Assembly: GCA_916048095.2 (NCBI GenBank)
Contig: OU696579.1
Location: 2,604,001 to 2,668,000, forward strand
Direction: 5' to 3'
Length of the DNA stretch: 64,000 nt
DNA from: Sacculina carcini
Lineage: Eukaryota > Arthropoda > Thecostraca > Sacculinidae
Positions 13,837 through 64,000 of this stretch are shown in pieces. Every line of letters starts with the position of its first letter. The first letter of the stretch is position 1. The notes beneath the pieces are model-generated. The model made no database searches and had not been told where the DNA came from. It saw only the letters and a list, made by a program, of their open reading frames with translations. The translations under genes were made by a program, and so were the position numbers.

Positions 13837-15928
13837 ATGCAAAATGATCAACAGAAATACCGTACCAGCCCACTATCTTGCTATATTTTTATGGGCGAAT
13901 AAAGCGTGAGCCAGCCTCATGACACATCCTATTGTGTGCTCATCTACTGCGATAGCACCATAGACTCAAACAAGGTGTTAATGAACCAACTAGGGACAGG
14001 CTTACACCGCGAACATCTGACACCAGTTCAGCACCAAAGCAGCTGGTTACTCAACTTTTCGCGCAATTTGTTTCAACAAAAGAAGCGACTCACGCAGGTA
14101 GTTTTGAGGATTAGTTAAGCAAGCTTTTACTATGCTGAATGCTGAGGTAAATTGCATAATGTGACGAATTGACTGACCTATAACTGAGTTAATATATATA
14201 ATTGGCCTATAGAACCACTTCCGATTATATTTTGTTGTGATGTAATTGGAAACCACTTGCTTGTGAGCGCATGGTTTTGGCGTGCATATGTATACGGATA
14301 TATGTAAGCGTGAGTGAGTGTGTGTGTGTGTGTGCGGCTGGTCTGTCTTGTGTTCAAGTGTGTTTGTGTTAACCTTTGAGAAGGTCAAAGGCCGGTTGTG
14401 TAAGCGTGCGGCAGTTGACGTGTGGATTATATTGTGTGCAGTTCTGCAGGTGTGTGTGGTCGTGTAGGTGTGTGTTGAGTTGGGTTGTGTACAGTCGGGT
14501 GTATTCGTTACTGCGTCCTGAGTTAATCGTGTTCATCTTCATTCCCTTGTTTTGTATCTTTCTAACAATGTTTCATATTTTACTTTGTTATATGTAACTT
14601 TTATTCTTGTGTTTAGTAATCGTTTGTTTTGTACATTGTGTATTGCATGTTGTGCATTAGATATGGCATAGGATAGGATAGAATAGGTTAGGCAACGAGA
14701 AAGTAGTGGTCGCACGCTCACACACAGATAACACATACATTACCAGAATACGTTGGAATACAGAACACAGCATTCGTTGCACACACGTAGACACACACAC
14801 ATACACTGCAAGACATTAAGAGAAAGCAGGGCAGCACGTGCAAACGCATATATCACACACACCAGTGTGTAAGACTATGTGCGTGTTGCCGGGCGTGTTG
14901 CATTGTGGTGACCTTGCGGTCCGTAACTAATGAGGTCGTGCACAACTTGGAGCTGAATAATGTTGTAGGCGGCGCTAGCTAGCACTATACAAGCACAGTG
15001 TTTTCACCATTCGGGAGATAGGAATAGAAGATCAGCGGCAGTAGAGAGATGGGGAAGCAGCGGGAATAGATAGATTGAAGCGGCAGCGGATGGAATAGAG
15101 ATTTAGCAGCAGCAGTAGAGGAGATTCAGTAGAGAAGTGGAAAGGTTCAGAGGGAGAATGGAACGAAACAGAGTATAGCAACACCAGAGGATAGAACGGG
15201 AGAGCAGATAGGATAGAACACTGGATATAACGTTAGGACAAATATAGTTAGGAACTGCAACATTAGACGTAATATCACGACGAAATTGTGGACTCCGTGG
15301 TGCAGTTGTTAGCACACCCGCCTCACAAGCGGGAGGTCCGTGGTTCGAAACCCGGCGGAGCAGAATTTCATTGGGCGAATTCTACAATCCCACAGCCCCT
15401 GTCAACCCAGCAGTAAATGGTACCAGATATCAGTCATGAGTTGTGCCATGCATTCTGGGGAGGTGGCCCTCTCTAATACGTCTTACGTCCTTGTGGCGCC
15501 ATAGCGTGGAGAGGGTCGGTTCTGCGGTAGCAGCGAGCTGCACGGGGCACGCCTGTGTGTTCATAAGCTTCGGCTTCTTCCCGTGTAGCAGCTGCCACTT
15601 GAGCATTTAAAAAAAAATACATTGTTTCTTCAGCAATCAACTGTGTTTGGAATCGGCAATAAGAGTTATCGCGGCACACAACGTCAAGGGGCCTGCTCCA
15701 CTTGAACTATCACGACTGAAAACAACACTTACACTTTTCGTCACTGTCATTCATCGCAATGAATCGCTTGTGAGAAGCATTTGTACAATGGCAACGAGGG
15801 CGGTGAAACCACACTTGTCAATACCAAAAGTCACACCAAATAAACAACTACACCATAAATACTGAATATTAATCAAATGTCATTAATTACGTACTCACCT
15901 TCTTCAATCTTTTACCAGTGCCAGTCAT
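85..15928 (-). CDS. PES1: Pescadillo homolog, ribosome biogenesis factor (11 exons, 3' end beyond window)
   Basis: Pescadillo is the nucleolar PeBoW-complex subunit (with BOP1 and WDR12) needed for 27S/32S pre-rRNA processing and 60S maturation. Exons in transcript order: 15899-15928, 13564-13797, 12298-12419, 12029-12126, 11320-11483, 10635-10776, 5852-6189, 5376-5533, 2088-2254, 684-946, 85-194. All phases agree. Residues 1-263 are the Pescadillo N-terminal domain ([47 protein letters not shown]). Exon 7 is a polar linker. Exons 8-9 form the BRCT domain ([32 protein letters not shown]). Exon 10 is the acidic stretch, and exon 11 the basic tail start ([15 protein letters not shown]). The start codon at 15928 gives [10 protein letters not shown], joining the conserved [14 protein letters not shown]. 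The coding part seen is 1826 nt (608 codons), already longer than human PES1 (about 588 residues), and exon 11 ends at a good donor (GTTAGT), so more exons lie to the left. Exon 3 has no AG acceptor (see findings). Confidence 0.95.
195..683. other. PES1 intron 10, no recognisable content
   Basis: AT-rich intron sequence between PES1 exons 10 and 11. I see no gene, transposon or strong repeat in it. Confidence 0.5.
1038..1765 (+). mobile_element. CR1/L2-like LINE fragment, reverse transcriptase C-terminal region
   Basis: Lies in PES1 intron 9, opposite to the gene. The reading frame from about 1038 to 1707 shows the typical post-RT region: [61 protein letters not shown] and a terminal [10 protein letters not shown]. 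The frame is open over at least 202 codons, so the insertion is not very old, but endonuclease and catalytic RT motifs are missing (5' truncated). Confidence 0.8.
2052..2072 (+). repeat. (GT)n next to the PES1 exon 9 donor
   Basis: On the transcribed (minus) strand this reads (CA)n and begins about 15 nt after the donor GTCAGT at 2087-2082. It is one of the donor-side CA tracts discussed in the findings. Confidence 0.8.
2750..4810 (+). mobile_element. Degenerate LINE with EN-RT linker and RT domain
   Basis: In PES1 intron 8. The translated pieces run in order along the plus strand with frameshifts: a linker ([17 protein letters not shown] near 2950), then [20 protein letters not shown] (3805 on), [12 protein letters not shown] and YADDITLLM (3990-4080), [20 protein letters not shown] (4190) and a C-terminal tail to about 4800. 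The RT core box YADD is readable. About 3020-3420 does not translate as LINE and may be an insertion or unrelated DNA. The element is dead. Confidence 0.75.
4949..5272 (-). mobile_element. tRNA-derived SINE, copy A
   Basis: Reverse-oriented copy of the SINE seen at 15291 and 49574. On the minus strand it starts with a tRNA-Val-like head (A box TGGTGTAGTGTTAGCA, B box GGTTCGAAACC), then the shared body (AGAATTTCATTGGGCGAATT, CCTTGTGGCG, TGTTCATAAGCTTCGGCTTC) and ends near 4949 with GCATTTAACCTTTAAC. It sits between PES1 exons 8 and 9. Confidence 0.85.
6470..8375 (-). mobile_element. Degenerate CR1-like LINE remnants (interrupted by a hAT MITE)
   Basis: In PES1 intron 6, same orientation as the gene. 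Minus-strand fragments include [20 protein letters not shown] and VLSLLRSYL (8132-8260), matching the RT box normally read as DLSAAFDTVDHEILL, then [17 protein letters not shown] (about 7690-7765) and ATTFNFMF-type text. C-terminal tails occur at about 6480-6620 ([15 protein letters not shown]) and 7095-7140 ([14 protein letters not shown]). Many frameshifts are present. The two RT pieces are separated by the MITE at 7771-8094, so the MITE inserted later. Confidence 0.6.
7771..8094. mobile_element. hAT-like MITE nested in LINE
   Basis: Left end CAGTGATTCCCAAACGGTGT; the reverse complement of the right end is CAGTGGATGCCAAACTTTTC. Both are typical hAT termini. Flanking 8-mers TACCAGAG (7763-7770) and CACTAGAG (8095-8102) agree at 6 of 8 positions, as expected for an aged hAT target-site duplication. 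There is no transposase coding sequence, so it is non-autonomous. Confidence 0.75.
9362..9425. mobile_element. Relic hAT-type terminus
   Basis: The reverse complement of 9404-9425 reads CAATGGCGGATCCAGGAATT and is followed by a G-rich stretch, resembling the CAGTGGCGG-type ends of the MITEs at 38675 and 43351. No partner end was found, so this is a truncated relic. Confidence 0.45.
9715..9962. repeat. Tandem duplication of a LINE/SINE-type 3' tail
   Basis: Two direct copies (about 9717-9812 and 9861-9958) share ACCTAGCCTATGACC, GGGACCAAGTTTCATCAAAA and GGTTTAGGAGGAGATAGGG. The phrase TTTCATCAAAATCCGT followed by GTTTAGG and ACAGACG is common in 3' ends of RTE-like retroposons of invertebrates. 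It is preceded by (CA)n at 9650-9672. The family assignment is tentative. Confidence 0.6.
10010..10200 (-). mobile_element. Short LINE fragment
   Basis: Minus-strand reading gives [20 protein letters not shown] and YVMQKSTGI, the segment after the RT thumb usually read as KVLGVHLDSNLNFNDHI. It is in PES1 intron 6; no other domain is attached. Confidence 0.6.
10503..10624. repeat. (GA)n microsatellite with C interruptions
   Basis: About 120 bp of GA repeat broken by regular GCGA units. On the PES1 strand it is (CT)n starting about 10 nt after the exon 6 donor, and it is followed in the transcript by (CA)n at 10459-10474. Peptides read across it (RERERE, LSLSLS) are not genes. Confidence 0.9.
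11494..11556. repeat. (CA)n microsatellite at the PES1 exon 5 acceptor
   Basis: Interrupted CA repeat on the plus strand, so (TG)n on the transcribed strand, ending about 12 nt before the exon 5 acceptor AG at 11485-11484. It occupies the place of the polypyrimidine tract. Confidence 0.9.
12888..13290 (+). mobile_element. 3' end of a CA-tailed CR1-like LINE
   Basis: In PES1 intron 2, opposite to the gene. It encodes the C-terminal region [39 protein letters not shown] and [15 protein letters not shown], then ends in AATCCTGTAGAACAACTCGG followed by TGAGTACATGCGCACACAG. The same 3' end occurs on the minus-strand LINEs at 34538 and 39455, so these three are one family. The upstream side starts directly at a (CA)n run. 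Confidence 0.8.
13810..15290. other. PES1 intron 1, microsatellite-rich
   Basis: No coding sequence recognised. It holds (CA)n at 13803-13826 (the sense TG tract of the exon 2 acceptor) and (GT)n at 14314-14334 (sense CA), further CA runs at 14785-14860, and a purine-rich stretch at 15020-15200. Confidence 0.5.
15291..15620 (+). mobile_element. tRNA-derived SINE, copy B (best preserved)
   Basis: 15291-15363 folds as a tRNA-Val-like head: acceptor stem CTCCG/CGGAG, A box TGGTGCAGTTGTTAGCA, anticodon arm CCCGC-CTCACAA-GCGGG (anticodon CAC) and B box GGTTCGAAACC. A 250-bp body shared with copies A and C follows, ending in an A-rich tail (AAAAAAAAA near 15608). No functional tRNA is claimed, since the head is attached to the body in every copy. 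Confidence 0.87.
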
Positions 15929-16589
15929 ATTGACGAATGAATGGATCACTAGTAGATGAAAACCAGAGTACGGAAAAAACTTAACGCAAAAAATAGATGC
16001 TAAATTCTAAGCATAACAGCCTGAAAAGCCACTTAACAGAAGGAAAACGCAACCCAACTTCGGCACCCACGCTTATTGCACACTTGCGCGAAACGACTGC
16101 GCTGTGAATGAGATATTAATAAAACATTTGACATCATAATCAAAAGCAGCTAGTTGAATCGTTTCTCTTCATTTTCATCGACATGTTATTTTTTCAATGT
16201 AATCTATAATGCAAATTATTTCTATGAAGTCTTGATGATCGACCCACATCTGCTGCTATTGAATTTTGATCACACGCGATTGAGATGAAATTTTGTTCGA
16301 TGTAGTTAGATCGGTTTTTGTATTGTGTTTTGCTTGCTGGAACTTCATGGTATGCAAGCAATCAATCAAATATATCTTAAGCGGTCACTAAATTATTTTC
16401 GAATTTATATGATTTAACCAAAATACCGGTTGTACTTTGACAAAGTGACATATTATCTAGGATGAAACTGTCGTGTCTCATTCATTCGTACCTCATTCAC
16501 AGCAAGTATTGCTTTTTGATTTTCTTTGTGATTGCTTCTTGAAGATGTGATGAGGCGAGGACGTTCAGCGGCGCTCAGTTGATTAGCTC
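15929..16589. promoter_or_regulatory. Shared head-to-head intergenic region between PES1 and NALCN
   Basis: The PES1 start codon (minus strand, 15928) and the NALCN start codon (plus strand, 16590) face away from each other with 661 bp between. It should hold both 5' UTRs and promoters. I see no clear TATA box and no open reading frame of note; the composition is moderately AT-rich. An upstream non-coding NALCN exon cannot be excluded. That it acts as a bidirectional promoter is inferred from the layout only. Confidence 0.5.
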
Positions 16590-60281
<43,692 letters not shown>

Positions 60282-61512
60282 ACGGCGGTTGTGGGGTTGC
60301 GATGTTCTTCGTCGTGCGACTGAAGTGTGTGATTGAAGTGCTTGGGTCGATAGTTTCGCAGAAATGTGTGCAATGTGATGATGGCCGATCGCATGGAAGG
60401 ATAGTGTAGATAGTAGATGATAGATATCTTGTGTAGACATTATTCTATGTATTGTATCGCTATCGACTGCACAAGAGGATGCTTGTTTCGTACCTGCTTC
60501 ATGAGCGCAAATTTACATTTCCTATACGACAAAACAACGGCACAAATTCCGATTCCATTTGCAATTTAATGTGTTGCATTGTGGCTTTTCTTCGAGGGCG
60601 AGGGCTATCGATTCTAGCGCTGCTATTGTAACGTGCTCCCCATGGTTGACTTGGGCTTTTTAGACGACCACGCGGGCAAATTCTGAGTAGTGAGCGTATA
60701 ATAAGTGATTATTGATTAGTGATTGTGTTCTCACGCTTTAGAACAGAACTTGTTTTGCTATTGTACCAATGCTCTACGCGAACATTTACAATAATTGCCG
60801 TTAGAAATACTGTTTCTCAAACGTATTGTTGCTGTTGGAGGATAATTTGTTCTTGACAAGCTCATGTGGGAACTTGCACGGTTCATTGCGACTCTTGGAA
60901 TTTCTGCTCAAGAAAACGACGTCTTTGTACGGCCCGTTCTCTTGAAATTCTTGGTCAGGCATTGTGTTATAATTAAGGCTAAATCGTTTCTACTACTTAG
61001 GCTGAGTTCATGCAGAGACAATGGCACGCAAGTATTGGTAAACACGACACCACGGTGTGCAGTGGATTTGTGTATGTATGTGTGTACGTCACAATAAACC
61101 AACAACATATATTCTACCGTTTCAAACGATCGATAATATACGACTGGCATTGCCTGTGCACCGATCAAGCCCAGAACCAGCGTTCCACATGATAGATGCA
61201 TAACAAGAGCACCAACATCACTTCAAACATCTGGTGCCAATTTAGATCGGATACCCAACTGTGTTTCTGGGAAGTAAAAACAGTCCGCGAGCGACAAGTG
61301 CGACAACATGCAGGAGCATCAGTGTGCATTTCAACTGTGGGTGCTCCCGAATAGAAATCAGTCTCCTGTTCTACGCAACACAAGCAAAAACTACCGCCAA
61401 CGAAAATATCGCAGACTTATATTTGTTGTCGGTCGTTTCTACCACATTCCACGAATGTACGGCGAGACATAGCCAACAAAAGCCAACACACTCGCCGTGT
61501 GATCCAGCTTCG
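60282..61512 (+). other. NALCN 3' UTR and intergenic DNA, with a candidate poly(A) signal
   Basis: After the TAG stop (60279-60281) I see no further coding sequence. An AATAAA hexamer at 61093-61098 is a plausible NALCN polyadenylation signal, giving a 3' UTR of about 0.8 kb. The rest separates NALCN from the convergent UPF3 gene. The exact cleavage site cannot be read from sequence alone. Confidence 0.45.
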
Positions 61513-62048
61513 CTAGCGACTGCGACGAAACACCACCGTTCCTGACGCGCCATGTTGCCGCGTGTCAGCGTCGCGTGCATTACGAGATCCGCGCCACGCG
61601 CCGCCACCACTGTCAGCAGCGCCGGCGCCGGTTGGTTCCTCACAGGCGGCCGTGTCAGGGTCGACACGACGTCGGCTCGAGTACTTGCCCATGCCGGGCC
61701 GATAGATGGTCATCGCGGGACGATCCTAACACACACACACACATACACAGACACACACGCACACGCACACACACGCACGCACATACACAGACACACGCAG
61801 TAGACACAGGTGCACACACGAATTTGTACGGAGACAAATACGAAACAAACACATACAAGCTGACCTTGTTGCGAATTTTTCGTTGGCTCGAATATTTGTG
61901 GGTCGGTCTGGCGGTCGCATCGGTCGCACCGCCGCCGCCTTCATTGCTGTCTGGAACGGCGTCGTCGCCAACAGCAGCAGTCTGCCGTGCTGTCGCCGAC
62001 AATGCTGGCTTGCACTTGATTACAACAGCACTCTCGCCAATACTCTCC
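61513..62048 (-). CDS. UPF3: UPF3, regulator of nonsense transcripts: last two coding exons
   Basis: Exons in transcript order are 61865-62048 and 61513-61725 (stop at 61513-61515). The junction joins RKIRNK to DRPAMTIYRPGMGKYSSRRR. That is the conserved UPF3 C-terminal motif that binds the exon junction complex (human UPF3B has RRIRNKDRPAM followed by LYQPG). UPF3 links exon junction complexes to UPF2 in nonsense-mediated decay. The upstream exon is low-complexity (GDDAVPDSNEGGGGATDATA), as is usual between the RRM-like domain and the motif. It opens at a TTAG acceptor with one base completing a codon, so earlier exons, including the RRM-like domain, must lie to the right; I could not place any in the window. 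The intron 61726-61864 is mostly TG repeat in the sense strand. About 65 residues follow the motif core. Confidence 0.8.
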
Positions 62049-62955
62049 CTAATCATGCGCACACACACACATACAGGATTATACAGATACAGGATAACCG
62101 TTTGCGCGTACTTATGCATGTACACTATACGCCGCTATGTATGTACCGTATGTACCGACCATTAAGCCCACCTGACCATGCCATTTTCAGGCCCGAAATG
62201 CCAAGTTTTTAGTAGCACGGTCCACTCGCGGCCACCATTCGTATTGTGCACGACAAATGTTTCCTTTTCACAATAAGCCCACCCAAAATTTCAACATTTC
62301 TCCGGTTCTATTTTTCAAATGCTTTGTTTGTTCCACAAATCACAACCACGACATGTATTTCATAACGCGCACAGAACAACGGCGCGATTAAAAAGAACAA
62401 AAAAAGCACCGACAAAAAACAGCTACACGGCGACGCAATATGACATCAACACAGAGCGCAATAAATAATCACAACAAAATTCACACAGTAAAAATAAGAA
62501 ATCAACTAATTTCAGTGCAAAGATAATCGGGCAGATATAGGAGATAGAAAAATTGATTACAGGTCACGAAAACACGTGGAGGCAAAAACAAGCAAAAGAT
62601 GAGTGCGCACTTTATTCGGATAAATTTTGGCATAGGGTGTAAAACAGTGAGAAGAGGGATCAAAAGATTAAGTACGTGCGTAGAGATGAAGAGAAAGAGG
62701 GAGATAGAAGGATATGAGATGCAAGTGAATTATAGAAGCGAGGGGCAAAAAAGTAAATTAGTTTGCTGACCAGGGAGATTCACACAACGCTCTAGGACAT
62801 TGTAGAAGTCGTGAAATACGGGCGGAGGGATTTGAGGCTCGAGATAACTGTGCACTATATTTACAATAGCAATACAATAATACACGAACAATATGATAAC
62901 ACGTCACGACATGCACACAACCACTGCTGGACACACTGACTCGTGGCGGGTAGCG
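62049..62955. other. UPF3 intron, no recognisable content
   Basis: Upstream of the penultimate UPF3 exon I see CA/AT-rich intron sequence with no exon or element I can support. Confidence 0.45.
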
Positions 62956-62959
62956 TCAT

Positions 62960-63640
62960 CCACGCTAGCCGCGCCCGCGACCTCTGGGCGGGCAGCACCA
63001 CACTACAATAACAAACGTACAAGATATACAGGCTGATCGACACTGTCCAACAGCTTGAAAATAATACAGGAGACGGAAATGAATTCGCGGAATAATAGGT
63101 AGCCAACGAAGATTGTACAAATGATGAGATGTATGAACACAAACAACGGATGAGAGGACAAACCTACAACATTGATTGATCACCGTCTGAAATGGCTTCA
63201 AATAGCATCGCGGAGTGTTGAAATATAAAATAATACAATAATCTATGCGAGGAAATACCAGTGTTTTGATTAACTTAATGGCAGACGCTTTTCGAGAAAT
63301 GGACGCATGGGATGCAGCACACACAGAATACGATGGCATTACGTGTACGAGTGACAGAACTAATATTATTGCTAAAAGTGAGAGAGGAATCCATAATTAC
63401 ACCCAAGTTTCGCACTGACGAACGTAAAGGAAATGGAAGAATAGGTGGAGTTAGACGAGGAGGGTGAAAACCATGAATTCAGTTTTAGAAGAATGTATAA
63501 GAAGACGACGAGAAGCAGCCCATTCAGACATAGTATGAGTAGGGAGTTCAAACATACACGATCAGTAGGGAAACGGAAGTGGACATAGCAGTTGAATGTC
63601 GTCGGCATAGATATGAAAAGCCACAGAATAACGTTTTAGA
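62960..63640 (-). mobile_element. Degenerate CR1-like LINE fragment
   Basis: Minus-strand reading: SEWAASRRLLIHSSKTEFMV (about 63470-63530), matching the usual WMxxNRLLLNPxKTEFL, then KLIKTLVFPRIDYC, VINQCCRFVLSS and LRWLPIIPRIHFRLL (63050-63290). It lies in the putative UPF3 intron, same orientation. Frames are broken. Confidence 0.7.
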
Positions 63641-64000
63641 ATAGGACACAGTGAGGACATGTACAGGTCGAAAGGGGACGCTTTTTTCAAAATATACAAT
63701 ATGTTGAAAAACTTCCTCTCCTATCATGTGTTAATTTAAGTTTTTTCAGGAAACTATTGCACATATTTGCACTTTATTAACATTGATAAAATTCATACTA
63801 TAATGAAGCTTGTTCATTTGGATAAATAAAACACTAGCAGACGAAATGTGTTCACACTGAAATAGCTCAGGCCATTCAGCTCACCATGGAGAATATGGAG
63901 TAGAATGCTGGATCCAAACATGAGCTTGAAGACCGGAATCTACAGTATACAAATGCCACAGATACTGTGCTGTTAACTTGCTGAATTAGTGAAGAAAAAC
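63641..64000. other. Right edge, nothing recognised
   Basis: AT-rich DNA with no clear exon or repeat; presumably UPF3 intron. Confidence 0.4.

Noticed and set aside
15291-15363. A genuine tRNA-Val gene
   Set aside because: The same head is joined to the same body in three places with differing mismatches, which is the mark of a SINE.

Overview
The window is animal nuclear DNA: intron-rich genes on both strands, canonical GT-AG splice sites, and introns packed with LINEs, a Ty3/gypsy fragment, hAT-, pogo- and PIF-like elements, tRNA-derived SINEs and very abundant (CA)n/(TG)n microsatellites. The ion-channel protein looks most like arthropod NALCN proteins (for example SLIAGLRATNEQ near the C terminus), and a degenerate (CCTAA)n tract matches the arthropod telomere unit TTAGG. 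I therefore favour an arthropod, or at least a protostome; the species cannot be told from the window.

Three protein genes could be assembled by hand from exon homology, splice sites and phase. (1) 85-15928, minus strand: Pescadillo (PES1), a ribosome-biogenesis factor. Eleven exons are visible and the 3' end runs off the left edge. (2) 16590-60281, plus strand: NALCN, the four-domain sodium-leak channel. It has 33 coding exons, 5421 nt in total including the stop (1806 residues), every junction is in phase, and the selectivity ring is EEKE. (3) 61513-62048, minus strand: the last two coding exons of UPF3 (nonsense-mediated decay), carrying the exon-junction-complex binding motif; the rest lies to the right. 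PES1 and NALCN are head to head with about 660 bp between start codons. NALCN and UPF3 are tail to tail.

NALCN intron 5 (13.2 kb) is the main transposon sink: a pogo/Tigger fragment, a 0.5-kb dispersed repeat with a tRNA-like segment, a gypsy pol fragment split by a nearly full-length LINE with RNase H (flanked by a target-site duplication), a ten-copy GC-rich motif cluster in AT-rich DNA, a roughly 200-bp inverted repeat, and a 1.2-kb hAT-like element whose sister copy sits in inverted orientation in intron 29. Introns 11 and 12 hold CA-tailed LINEs and two MITEs whose ends are tandem iterons containing the POU octamer. Intron 24 holds another dispersed-repeat copy, a pseudogene, a SINE and two hAT-like elements.

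The most striking feature is in the splicing signals. Most acceptors in both genes, on both strands, are preceded by a (TG)n tract in the sense strand in place of an ordinary polypyrimidine tract, and several of the same introns carry (CA)n just after the donor. The two tracts are complementary in the pre-mRNA and could fold to bring the splice sites together. The extreme case is a perfect (TG)n of about 588 bp ending 12-13 nt before NALCN exon 28.
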